A program made the translations under genes and the position numbers. The notes under the pieces were generated by a model. It was not told the DNA's origin. It made no database searches and worked only from the letters and a program-made list of their open reading frames with translations. From Pteria penguin (Eukaryota > Mollusca > Bivalvia > Pterioida > Pteriidae): a stretch of 64,000 nt of DNA. Location of the stretch: the NCBI GenBank assembly GCA_035048485.1, contig CM068592.1, forward strand, positions 41,820,045 to 41,884,044, read 5' to 3'. Positions 12,526 through 22,116 of this stretch are shown here, one piece after another (the stretch's first letter is position 1; every line of letters begins with the position of its first letter).

Positions 12526-13022
12526 CTACAAATAGATTAACATAATACTTAATGGAATATTTGGAAATCAGATTATGCTATTCTTCAGCAGCAGTCCATA
12601 TGAACAAAACATTAATGACACGGACGGACGGACGAATAAACCAGTAATGAGTTTACACTGGTCCTCATGTCATTTTAGTAGTCTTGGACTTTCCCGCAAA
12701 GCTGAAGACTTAGATGATGATAAAATCTTGAAAGTTTTTCATCGACATGGTCATTCTCGTAATGATATCCAAATATATATAAAGTGTGAGTTAAAAAACG
12801 GAAAATTAGTATTTGGTAACTTAATAAAGGAGTTCAATAAGGTCAATTGATTTTCGTTGTATTTTATACAACTGCTTCTAATCAACACTGACGGGTAATA
12901 TGTCTCTGTCCGTTGATTTACTTTTAAAAAAAACTCATTAAGTATATTAGAATTTTCTAGAGTCTGGGGTTTGATTAACGATCGCATATTATGTTCAGCT
13001 CATGATTACAAAGCTGACTTAC

Positions 13023-13114
13023 TTTGCAAGTTTGGTATCCGGCATCTGACCGAGATGAGTGCCTATCCTTTTCTCCAGCATGAATCTGAAGACGTCTTGT
13101 TCTGCATCGGCATA
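13023..13114 (-). CDS. Patatin-like phospholipase exon 9
   Basis: Encodes YADAEQDVFRFMLEKRIGTH and ends PDTKLA plus two bases. The acceptor CTGTTACAG|TATGCC is in phase 0 and the donor AA|GTAAGT in phase 2. It completes the block TLGFLL-YADAEQDVF typical of the family. The acceptor and first few exon bases have been amplified upstream as a 36-bp repeat array, so this exon is preceded by several decoy copies of its own 3' splice site. Confidence 0.88.
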
Positions 13115-13490
13115 CTGTAACAGAAAAAATTCAGAATGTCAAGCGGCATACTGAGATATAGAAACACTTCAGAATGTCAAGCGACATACTGTCACACAGA
13201 TACACTTCTGAATATTCAGCTGGACAATGTAACACAGAAACACTTCAGAATGTCAAGCGGCATACTGTAACAGAATCACAAATCACTTCAAAATGTCAAG
13301 CGGCATACTGTAACAAAAACACTTCGGAATGTCTAGCGATATATTGTAAGAGAAACACTTCAGAAACTGAAGCAACATACTGTAACAAAGACACTTCAGA
13401 ATGTCAAGCACCATACTGTGTCAAGTGGTATACTGTGTCAAGCGGCAAACTGTGTCAAGTGGCATACTGTATCGGCATACTGTTAAAGGA
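13111..13490. repeat. 36-bp repeat containing the exon 9 acceptor
   Basis: Degenerate array of about ten units, CATACTGTAACAGAAACACT plus TCAGAATGTCAAGCGG on the plus strand. Read on the gene strand, each unit holds CTGTTACAG|TATGCCG, the real 3' splice site and first bases of exon 9. The array abuts the exon with no gap. Units towards 13490 shorten to about 20 bp. Confidence 0.88.
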
Positions 13491-13610
13491 AACATTTGAG
13501 CTTTTTTTCATTTCTTAATCGCCTTTTGACTATCCAACCTACACGAAATATTTCCATTTTTAACTTTATGACTAATAAAACTGTCAATAATAAACAATTA
13601 AATGCCTTAC

Positions 13611-13750
13611 CAACAAAAAACCTAGTGTTTTATTTTCGTCTGATATATGGCGATGGAATCGTTTACGTCTATCCAAGAGTTGAGGTAAAGCATCTAGGGG
13701 CTGTAGTCTCTCTAGAAAGCTGTCTCCCTGCTTCATTGACAACCACCAAC
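13611..13750 (-). CDS. Patatin-like phospholipase exon 8
   Basis: Encodes 46 residues starting GWWLSMKQGDSFLERLQPLD, then a basic segment (DRRKRFHRH) and NKTLGFLL. The acceptor TTTATTCCAG|GTTGG completes the glycine codon begun in exon 7, and the donor TTG|GTAAGG is in phase 0. The GW-(F/W)-LSM and TLGFLL blocks follow the DGG motif in animal patatin-like proteins, so the domain core continues into this exon. The complementary strand is also open here but carries no recognisable protein. Confidence 0.88.
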
Positions 13751-14025
13751 CTGGAATAAAATTATTCAACTCTGAGACTTTATTCAAATTACAACGCTGA
13801 AGGTTTGCTTCTTTTACCGGTATTGATATTTTGTGTATTTGGCAGAGAAGGCAAAAGGATACCGTGGGAAATGTCTGTTACGCTCTTCATGTCAGTGGTG
13901 ACTATTTCCATATTTTGGACTTAGATGTACTTGATATTATTGCGGACGCGGCCTGCTAAACCGAAAATATGCTGATTTGATTTTAGAGTGGTGCTAAGAC
14001 AGTCGCTTCTAAAACTTTCCAAGTT

Positions 14026-14478
14026 TTAAAGTGCTATTAGAATGCTGGAGAATTTTGCATTTTCATGTAATACTAATTGAATTATCCTTCATTGATAGAA
14101 ATTACAACTTTTCCTGCTTCAGTATTTCTCTGGGAGATGTTTTAAAATACCTATTTGCCTAGTATCACAAACAAAATAAAAGACTTCCGGTTTAACTTGT
14201 TACAGAACCTTTGTACAACTTTTAACGTCATTTAGTATGACGTCACAATTCAAAGTATAACGTAATAATGAAAAAACAGGGAAAAGTAGCATCTGTACAA
14301 CTTCTGACGTCACATATTATGGCGATTAACTACTGAAAAAAGCTATCGAACTTTTTACTGCTTATTGTATATATCTTGAGATCGGCGTCACGCATGAGCA
14401 TAATATTTTGTGAGCGACTCTTTTATGTACATAGGCACATAATATAGAAAAATTGTGATCATTCTAATAGCACTTTAA
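14026..14478. mobile_element. TTAA-flanked MITE
   Basis: TTAA target duplications at 14026-14029 and 14475-14478 enclose perfect 15-bp inverted ends AGTGCTATTAGAATG. TTAA duplication is typical of piggyBac-type (or Kolobok) elements; there is no transposase, so it is non-autonomous. It carries two TGACGTCA palindromes (14238, 14305). It lies in intron 7. Confidence 0.85.
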
Positions 14479-14532
14479 GTATACACTTAAAATAGAAAAA
14501 AGATAAAATTATGAAATTGTACCATACAGACT

Positions 14533-14603
14533 ATTGCAAACCCAGACTAGGTCCAGGTGAGACCAGGTGCTCGGGGATAGTGAGCGTCTCCTGTCTGCAT
14601 TAA
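14533..14603 (-). mobile_element. Solo 3' tail of a reverse-transcriptase element
   Basis: The minus strand reads GACAGGAGACGCTCACTATC then CCCGAGCACCTGGTCTCACC, matching the 3' region of the intact element at 19375-19435. Only the tail is present, as expected for heavily 5'-truncated copies. Confidence 0.65.
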
Positions 14604-16644
14604 ACACTTATCGCAAGAGTTATATGGAAACCTGTCAAATTCGTTTATGGTGTCAATGCACACAAGAATGTACATAAATGGTGAAGGTGACGTCATAATA
14701 GGTATTTGTCGAACTGTCATTCAATCGCACTCCAGAACATATGAATCATTATGCGAAGCGGGACCTGAGATTCTCTTATGAGCTCACCGTACGGACCAGA
14801 GAGATACCTCAGTGACGATTTCACGCGTTCTGTAACAACCATGAACAAGTAACTTATCGGTCAGCCATTTAGCCTTTGTGGCAAAACCGCTGTATTTCGA
14901 GTATGCCCTGGCGTACCTTATAAGCTGATATACAAAACGCCATAGGCAGGACAGGAAGGAAGGTTGCTACTCAGGTAAGGGAAGTTCGTTATTTGGAAGT
15001 TGAAATCGTCAAGTTTCTCGTACAGGGAGGTGTGTTCCAGTGACAGTTATCATCGAAAGATTAATAGAATATATCTCTAATGTCCGGTGATGAGTTAGAA
15101 ATCTACAATCCCGAGTGCCAAATTTACTTTGTCTATGCCGAGGCATGGACTAGTCAATTTGGTACGAGGGTTTGTGGATTTCTTATTCATCATCGGGCAT
15201 TAAAGGTTGAATCTTTTTCTCCCATTGATTAATTTGTCCCTTAAATTTGTCATTATCCCTTGCTTTATGTTGGAAAATGAATAAAAATTACGTCGCTTGA
15301 CGTTGACGTATGTCGTGTTTGCTAATGACGTCATAATAGAATTAAGCGCGAAATAGATCGTGTAACTTGTCATCTACCCCCTGTGGATGACAGGCTGATC
15401 ATTTCACACCTCTTGTAAGGATAATTCAGTGATTATGAGAAAAAAAAGTATATCCAAGGGTGAAGCAGATCTGTCGTCTTCGGTTTTCTCTTTTCAATTG
15501 ATTACAGGCAGACTATTTCCATGGTTTTATGTCGTGTGGCGGCATTTCATGTATTTCTTTTACTTCATGTAGATCTGAAAATTTTTTCTCAACTTCTTCC
15601 GCCGATTTGTTTTTGTTATTTTATGGTAGAGAAATAGATTTTATTTCTTTCCACATGTACTGTTCTTCTTCATCGACTTACTTAACGGTTTATCTAGAGA
15701 GCAATTAATGATGTTCTGCAATTTTTTGACCATATGAGAAGGTATCTGCACTAAAGATAGATAATGCGAAAGCGCAATCGCATAACGTGACTTGCACGTT
15801 CTTAGTACTGTGGATATCACAATATGCATGAAGTATGTGTTCATACATGCAGTAATTTATACATGACATCAATGCATTGCATATGATATATCCTAACACT
15901 GCATTTAGGAAAGGATACGTTAAGCAGAAAAAACAAAAACTTCTAAACGGATTCCGGATCTGCGTGATATTATGACATGAAAAGCTTTGATCTAAAGATC
16001 TTTATTAGATTTCAGATTAAAGGAAATCAATCCATAACAAGCAGCAAATGACAAAATAAGACATCAACAAAAATAATTTTTATGGTTATTTGTTAAAACA
16101 AAATGCATGTCACCTTAGATGATCTTGATGTTTGTGACTGTAAAGTAATTGTACAATATGAATCTCTCTTAAAGGAATTATCTCCTCTAGTTATAAAGTA
16201 TAAAAACGTAAAGTGCAGAAATACTGCACGGTGAACTTTATTTTTGTTTATGAATATTGATAAATTACAATATTGCGGAACTTTTAACCGTGAGTTTTTC
16301 CACAATTTTGTCTTTTGTGAAAAAATATGAACAAAAAATTGTAATTCCCATAAGGTTCAATGCAAATTCTAATTATCCTTGTTGGACCGAATAACAATAT
16401 TTTCAAAAATCCATTCGGTAAAAGGTCTTGTTTTCTAAGATGCTTCAAAATAATATATATTCATTTTAAAGATAAAGGTTGCATCTATTGAGATCATTAG
16501 TGCATGTTATGGATTGATTACCTTAAGTAAAAACGAAAATGATTCTGCAACGCATGTTAAGGAGATCTGCTTTCCATTGATAAGTCACATGTTTTCGTTT
16601 TAAATAAATACAGTGCTGAATTATATTTGCTTCGTCTGTATGTA
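14604..16644. other. Intron 7 interior, no gene seen
   Basis: About 2 kb of unique-looking AT-rich sequence with TGACGTCA at 14688 and 15326. No exon with correct phase and no repeat family recognised. Confidence 0.5.
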
Positions 16645-16745
16645 AGGGCATTCACGGCGGGTGTGGCTAGCCAAACAGGAGACGCTCACTCCTCCCGGGC
16701 ACCTGGTCTCACCCCTGAATTTCAGGGGTCCGTGAATGTAAACTG
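16645..16745 (+). mobile_element. Second solo 3' tail of the same family
   Basis: GGGTGTGGCTAGCCAAACAG GAGACGCTCACTCC and GGGCACCTGGTCTCACC, again the tail found after the intact reverse transcriptase. It is followed by the short hairpin CCCCTGAATTTCAGGGG. In intron 7. Confidence 0.65.
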
Positions 16746-17106
16746 TGGTACATTGTTGTTAGTGCTATAGTCATGTGACACCAGTTACTCTCGTATTTTA
16801 CATTAAAATCTAAATGGATACCTGTGATAAAACCTTCATAGGAATAGGTGTGCAACGTGTTTCTTTCTTTAAACTTACTTCACAACTCAATGGATTCTCT
16901 GTATAAAAAGATTAATGACATTGACAGTCCTCCACAATATACCTTTCCTAGAGGTTTACCCAAATTTGAACAGAGCAGTGCAGTCCTTTTGTCCATGGAC
17001 AACCACAACCTCAAAGACCAACTCCACGACTTATGACAGTAGGAATGTGTAGGCAGAGAAGAGGTACGTACAGATAAACATATATGAAGGTATTGTGGAC
17101 ACATAC

Positions 17107-17202
17107 CGTCATAGCAATGAATTGGATAGTTACACAACACACCGCCATCTACATAGGTATTCGTTTCACCATTTGCTGTGTAATTCGTAGCTTGGAACAT
17201 TC
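17107..17202 (-). CDS. Patatin-like phospholipase exon 7 (catalytic aspartate)
   Basis: Encodes GMFQATNYTANGETNTYVDG followed by GVLCNYPIHCYDG, residues 344-376. The DGG motif (Asp362) is the second member of the patatin catalytic dyad, followed by the usual NYP. The acceptor CTCTCTTTTCAG|GA is strong, and the donor GACG|GTATGT is good, in phase 1. The exon lies 78 bp from the end of the 87-bp repeat array and downstream of the inserted reverse transcriptase element in the direction of transcription. Confidence 0.92.
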
Positions 17203-17280
17203 CTGAAAAGAGAGATGACAAGCATATTGTATCATTCTGGTTTCAGTGACATTGTGACCATTACGGCCCATACTCAATAT

Positions 17281-17691
17281 GACTACATGCTTAACCATGT
17301 CAGGTGTCGTCTTGGGATGACAGTACTAACAGTGTATCTTACTTGGTATTGACATGGACATCCTGACAGCTAGATGTATTGGCATGTCAGGTGTTGTCTT
17401 GGGAACACAGTACTAACAGTGTATCTTACCTGGTATTGACATGGGCATCCTGACAGCTAGACTATTGGCATGTCAGGTGTTGTCTTTGGATGGCAGTACT
17501 AACAGTGTATCTTACCTGGTATTGACATGGACATCCTGACAGCTTGATGTATTGGCATGTCAGGTGTTGTCTTGGGAACACAGTACTAACAGTGTATCTT
17601 ACCTGGTATTGACATGGACATCTTGACAGCTAGACAAATTGTCATTTCAGGTGTTGTCTTGGGTTAACATTACTAACAGTGTATCTTACCT
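17281..17691 (-). repeat. 87-bp array of partial exon 6 copies (distal block)
   Basis: About five tandem units. On the gene strand each contains the last 57 nt or so of exon 6 (PKTTPDMPIHLAVRMSMSIP codons), its donor CCAG|GTAAGA and about 30 nt of intron. Units lack the exon start and any good acceptor. Read-through past a donor meets TAG after six codons. The block is separated from the proximal block by the inserted retroelement. Confidence 0.93.
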
Positions 17692-19561
17692 AATATTATG
17701 AACTGCTGCGAGGAATATGCCACACGATGGGCAAAAAGAGAGGAAGTACAAGTCGACACTCTTTCGGAATGGATAAAATCGATTGCAGTACTGCTGAGAT
17801 CAAAAATTAAAAAATTACAAGGTTCTGTAAACACCAGATTCGAATCTATTTTTAAAGATCCTGATGTTGTCAGAGAACTTACCTTCCTCCAAGAACATTA
17901 TATCATTACACCAGCAGATAAAGCATCTAATAATTATACATTTACTTGTAAGAAATATTACTTTGACAGCCTAGTGAAAGAATTAGGATTAAATTCAGCT
18001 CCAGGAAATCCTACTTATACTCTCACGAACTTTTCGGTTTCGGAAGTACTCGAGAATCATAAATCTGTCCTCAATACGTTTGGTATTGACTCAAATAAAT
18101 TGAATTTAGAACTTCCATATTTGTACTGTATTCCAAAAATGCACAAAACTCCGTACAAACAACGCTTTATCGCTGGTTCCTCGAAGTGTTCCACAAAATC
18201 TGTATCGATGCTACTCACAAAAATATTATCAGAAATTAAATCTGGCCTTCATAGATATTGCGAAACAGTATATTCCAGAAGTGGAATTAATCAAATGTGG
18301 ATCCTTAAAAATTCAAAAGAGTTGTTAGAACATCTAAAATCAAAAAGTTTTACTAAAATTCACTCCATCAAGTCTTTTGACTTTTCGACTCTTTACACAA
18401 CGATCCCTCATCAGAAATTAAAAGACAGATTAGCGGAAATTATTCAAAATGCATTTACTAGTAAAAACGGAAGCCGCAAATTCAAATATATAGTAATAGG
18501 CCACGATAAAACTTACTTTGTTAGGGAAAATTCTGATTCCAAAAATAAATACACTGAAACAGCTGTCATTCAGATGTTGAACTTTCTTATCGATAACATT
18601 TTTGTGGTGTTTGGAGGTAAGGTTTTTCAACAAATTGTCGGCATTCCAATGGGCACTAACTGTGCTCCGCTTCTGGCTGACATATTCCTTTATTCATACG
18701 AAGCTGAGTTCATTCAGTCTTTGCTTTCGCAAGGAAAAAAACAATTGGCTCTTGGCTTCAATTTTACTTACAGATATATAGATGACTTGCTTTCAATTAA
18801 TAATCCTTCATTCGCGGATTACCTTAGCATCATCTATCCAAGTGAACTGGAGGTCAAAGAAACCACAGAAACTAGTAATTCTACTTCGTATTTAGATATT
18901 ATGTTGTCTTTCGACATTAATGGTCAATTGAACACCTCACTCTATGACAAACGTGACGATTTCAATTTCGCTATCACAAACTTTCCTTTCATAAGTAGCA
19001 ACATTCCATCATCGCCCGCATACGGCGTATTCATATCTCAGTTAATACGTTATTCCAGAGCATGTTCAAATTACAACGACTTTGTTCTGAGGGCTAGGCG
19101 ACTTTCAGTTAAGCTGCTCAACCAAGGTTATATATGTGCTAGACTAGCATCGTCACTGAGGAAGTTCTACGGTCGTTACGAGACTCTTATTACTCCATAT
19201 GATATCTCGTTATCCAGACTTTTAAATGATATTCTGGACTGAGACCGATTCCGATCACTTTACACAGATTTGACACCTTCTATACTAGAAGGTTACCTAC
19301 TTCGACTTCTCCATATATAGATACATATGGAATTCACACGATTTGACTCTTTCTACGGGGTATATGTGACGGGTGTTGCTAGCAAGCAGGAGATGCTCAC
19401 TCTCCCCGGGCACCTGATCTCACTCCATCACAAGGGTTCACATATGCTCTTCAAGTAGACATATTTTGTTATTTTCCATTTGTTTTTCATTTTCACTGAT
19501 TTTGTATGTCCTATGGTTTCATGAATTTTGGACTTGTGGTTTGGATTTATCCATCATCTTT
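17692..19561 (+). mobile_element. Reverse-transcriptase retroelement inserted in the 87-bp array
   Basis: Insertion of about 1.87 kb, opposite to the gene. The array stops at ATCTTACCT and resumes at ACATCCTGAC, so about 13 bp of the unit are missing and no target duplication is seen. It contains one long ORF (17698-19242) and a 320-bp 3' region with the family tail motif at 19375-19435. Little 5' sequence precedes the ORF, so it is probably 5'-truncated. Confidence 0.85.
17698..19242 (+). CDS. Reverse transcriptase, Penelope-like type, intact ORF
   Basis: 514 codons with no interruption. The RT core is clear: PKMHKTPYKQRFIAGSSKCS (finger/palm), SFDFSTLYTTIP with Asp228, GIPMGTNCAPLLADIFLYSY near residue 315, and YRYIDDLLS with the catalytic Asp362-Asp363, then SYLDIML and a C-terminal RRLSVKLLNQGY region. 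The style (GxPMGTxxAP, YIDD, LPYLYCIPK) fits Penelope-like or related retroelements rather than LINE or LTR enzymes. No GIY-YIG endonuclease follows the RT; in Naiad/Chlamys-type elements the endonuclease is N-terminal, so truncation could have removed it. The ORF could start further upstream in a full element; the Met at 17698 is only the first in this copy. Confidence 0.9.
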   Translation: MNCCEEYATRWAKREEVQVDTLSEWIKSIAVLLRSKIKKLQGSVNTRFESIFKDPDVVRELTFLQEHYIITPADKASNNYTFTCKKYYFDSLVKELGLNSAPGNPTYTLTNFSVSEVLENHKSVLNTFGIDSNKLNLELPYLYCIPKMHKTPYKQRFIAGSSKCSTKSVSMLLTKILSEIKSGLHRYCETVYSRSGINQMWILKNSKELLEHLKSKSFTKIHSIKSFDFSTLYTTIPHQKLKDRLAEIIQNAFTSKNGSRKFKYIVIGHDKTYFVRENSDSKNKYTETAVIQMLNFLIDNIFVVFGGKVFQQIVGIPMGTNCAPLLADIFLYSYEAEFIQSLLSQGKKQLALGFNFTYRYIDDLLSINNPSFADYLSIIYPSELEVKETTETSNSTSYLDIMLSFDINGQLNTSLYDKRDDFNFAITNFPFISSNIPSSPAYGVFISQLIRYSRACSNYNDFVLRARRLSVKLLNQGYICARLASSLRKFYGRYETLITPYDISLSRLLNDILD

Positions 19562-19720
19562 ACATCCTGACAGCTAGATGTATTGGCATGTCAGGCGTTG
19601 TCTTGGGATGACAGTACTAACAGTGTATCTTACCTGGTATTGACATGGACATTCTGACAGCTAGATGTATTGTCATGTCAGGTGTTGTCTTGGGATGACA
19701 ATACTAACAGTGTATCTTAC
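19562..19720 (-). repeat. 87-bp array of partial exon 6 copies (proximal block)
   Basis: Two partial-exon units directly downstream of the true exon 6 donor, continuous in phase with the distal block before the retroelement split them. The copies keep intact GTAAGA donors. Confidence 0.9.
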
Positions 19721-19840
19721 CTGGTATTGACATGGACATCCTGACAGCTAGACGTATTGGCATGTCAGGTGTCGTCTTGGGATGACAATATTCCTCAGTC
19801 ATGTGATTCAAATTCGTCACCACTACACAGAGCTCTTTTC
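19721..19840 (-). CDS. Patatin-like phospholipase exon 6
   Basis: Encodes GKELCVVVTNLNHMTEEYCH followed by PKTTPDMPIRLAVRMSMSIP, residues 304-343. This beta strand plus helix is highly characteristic of the patatin fold before the catalytic aspartate. The acceptor is CTGAGGTCAG|GAAAAG and the donor CCAG|GTAAGA, ending in phase 1. The 3' half of this exon with its donor has been copied into an 87-bp tandem array that runs into intron 6. Those copies lack the first half of the exon and a usable acceptor, so this is the founder exon. Most copies read His where this exon has Arg (PMPI-H/R-LAV). Confidence 0.9.
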
Positions 19841-20974
19841 CTGACCTCAGGTACAACTAGAACAACAGAGTATACGTAGTGAATAATAACATAAATAGAA
19901 AGAAAACTGATGTTGTCACTGCTGCATTCATAACACACAGTGATGGACACGTTTGGGGTGGAAATAGTCACTCAGTAAGTACATACTAACTAAGATGAAA
20001 GGACTTGAAAGTCCTCAAGGTCGGAATTGCATGGTCAAGTACATCAAAGGTAATAAGATCGTGATCCACCAAGAGATCACACACCAAGCGTGTAATGTTT
20101 AGGATCAGTATTGACAAAAACACGGTCTGCGCAGAGGTGCTCGTTTTCATATAAACAACGGCTCCGCCCTGTACACGCCTGTACGTCTCCGTCTCGTACT
20201 ATATAGTTATCTCATTCTCTCTTATCACTTCTGATCTTGACAGTAGTGTGAAATTAGCAATCTGGACAGTCTCCCGCTGTACATGTACATTTGGGGAAAA
20301 CCACGTCTACACATGTAGATCTATAAATAACTGGCTATTTTTAGTAGCATTACACGTCAACAACTACCAAGACGTTTGTTTATCGTTGTGACGAGAAGAC
20401 AGTAGAGTACTTTGAATTCCACTGCTATAAAAAGAAGCGATATTCTCAAGTTTTATTAATTATAATACAACGGATACTAGTACGGACTAGTAGTGTACTT
20501 CTTAAATTACGGCACAGCTACACAATAATGTCAATCGTACTTTTTCGGGACTTTCCGTCCAGTATTCGGAGAGACTGCATGTCCTCCAGCGCATGAATAT
20601 AACTCGTCTAAATCGATGGAATAACGGCACATCTATTTTCTCAACTGATCAAACTTATCTTGTATTGACTCGTACAATATGAATTATAAGTACTAAAAGT
20701 AAATCTAATCACGCTTTTTCTAAATATCGACGCACTATTTATACACGAGGAGGTATTTTCTGCGTTCCACGCGTTCACCACAGTATATTGTATTGTAACG
20801 ACTAGGGTCTGGAATTGCTACGCAATTCCGACCAATAAAATGCAAGTGTCACAGATGACACTACAGAAGAGACATAAACCACAATGATAAGAAAATCAAT
20901 GATAGATATAATGCCAAAAATGGCTGATACAATGCAAATTTTGTTAGTTGACTTACTACAATCATAGGCCTCAC
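19841..20974. other. Intron 5, no repeat or gene recognised
   Basis: 1.1 kb between candidate exon 5 and exon 6. No other open segment with splice borders of the needed phase was found. Confidence 0.5.
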
Positions 20975-21047
20975 CACATTCCATGATATGTGTGTAATCA
21001 AGAGGCATCAATGAGTTTCCAAAGATATATTGTTTTAAATGAAGAAA
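20975..21047 (-). CDS. Candidate phospholipase exon 5 (needs support)
   Basis: A 73-nt open segment flanked by CTTGCATTGCAG and GTGAGG. It fits exactly the phase needed between exon 4 (ends phase 0) and exon 6 (begins with two bases completing a codon); without it the frame is lost. It encodes FLHLKQYIF then a polar stretch ending in HIMECG, which joins to KELCVVV of exon 6. In related proteins I would expect only a short link at this point, so the segment is longer than usual. I see no other open, correctly phased exon between 19841 and 21394. The main alternative is that the gene is disrupted here. Confidence 0.45.
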
Positions 21048-21154
21048 CTGCAATGCAAGTTGACACCATACCCTGATTCACTGATTGTCATTAAACATTT
21101 TAATCGATGTTTTTTGTATTCTTCATTGTTCTACTAATTATCCCCCAAAACACC

Positions 21155-21394
21155 TACAATGTTATAACTAATAGGATGTCTGACTACAATGTTATAACTA
21201 ATAGGATGTCTGACTACAATGTTATAACTAATAGGATGTCTGACTACAATGTTATAACTAATAGGATGTCTGACTACAATGTTATAACTAATAGGATGTC
21301 TGACTACAATGTTATAACTAATAGGATGTCTGACTACAATGTTATAACTAATAGGATGTCTGACTACAATGTTATAACTAATAGGATGTCTGAC
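21155..21394. repeat. 30-bp minisatellite at the exon 4 donor, eight identical copies
   Basis: Exactly eight units of 30 bp without a single difference, filling 240 of the 347 bp of intron 4. On the gene strand each unit begins GTCAGACATCC, identical to the intron start of the exon 4 donor. Because 30 is a multiple of three and no unit has a stop in one frame on either strand, both strands show long but meaningless open frames. Confidence 0.97.
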
Positions 21395-21531
21395 CTCATT
21401 GAATGATATGTCCGGGTTATTGGTTTTCTTGGCCAAAGCTTCTCCAAACCACTTGTATATTCTATTCCCGGGATTCCATCCATATCCGCTTAATAGATTT
21501 GGTAATAAACTCAACACACCAAATCTGGCAT
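21395..21531 (-). CDS. Patatin-like phospholipase exon 4
   Basis: Encodes about 46 residues including LLSGYGWNPGNRIYKWFGE, a stretch typical of animal patatin-like proteins between the nucleophile and the second half of the domain. The acceptor ATTTTTACAG|ATGCC follows phase 1 of exon 3. The donor AATGAG|GTCAGA is non-consensus (C at +3). The intron side of this donor is immediately the first of eight identical 30-bp repeats, each of which begins with the same GTCAGA. Either the donor is weak and used, or the repeat expansion has altered an older, better donor. Confidence 0.8.
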
Positions 21532-21968
21532 CTGTAAAAATAACCTATGGTATAATTAAGCACGAACAGCACTTCTCCAGCGCATTCCAATATTGTAAGA
21601 ACTTCATTCAGCAGTAGCTCTGATCTGTCTAAAGTTCAAGACGTTTCCACTATAGTCTGACTGCTACTTAAAACAGAAACAAATGATATTCGATTTTGTC
21701 ACTAACAACATTTACCATTCTAATGGTACAGAGGGTTGTCATGTCGGTCTGTCTACTCACAATAAATTACTATTTTGTTACGACTCATGTTATTCAGATG
21801 AATCTTTAGCCTAACATTACATAACGTAATCCAGAATTTAAGCTTTTATGATTCGATTCACTATTCATCACAGGTTATACGAATGTCACTGTAAGATTTA
21901 TCTTTGTGCACCACCTTATACACTTGCAATTGCTTCGTATGATATCTCTGAAGGACAGGTTGTCTTAC

Positions 21969-22116
21969 CTAAGAAAAAATGGGAAAGATCTTGTGAAAGG
22001 AATTCTTGGATTTCATAGGAGTTGTAACCTACGGCTAAGAGTGCCGCAGTCATGGCCCCTGCACTGGATCCCGCATACCGACGTATCTGGTTATACAATC
22101 CATATTCCTCAAGTAC
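21969..22116 (-). CDS. Patatin-like phospholipase exon 3 (nucleophile elbow)
   Basis: Encodes VLEEYGLYNQIRRYAGSSAG and what follows, residues 185-233. GSSAG is the GxSxG nucleophile elbow of patatin lipases, with the catalytic serine at about residue 202, followed by the usual alanine-rich helix (AMTAALLAVGY). The acceptor is TTAACTTACAG|GTACTT in phase 0 and the donor is TTAG|GTAAGA in phase 1. Both match the neighbours. The serine and both glycines are intact, so the enzyme is likely to be catalytically competent. Confidence 0.9.

Noticed and set aside
13496..13759. Plus-strand 87-codon frame
   Set aside because: Shadow of exon 8 on the opposite strand.
16848..17036. Plus-strand 62-codon frame next to exon 7
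   Set aside because: No family match, no splice support, and it lies in intron 7 of the minus-strand gene.
21107..21517. Repeated NVITNRMSDY frame and RHPISYNIVV extension of exon 4
   Set aside because: The 30-bp repeat has no stop in these frames, but extending exon 4 through it would break the conserved patatin order and the phase into exon 6.
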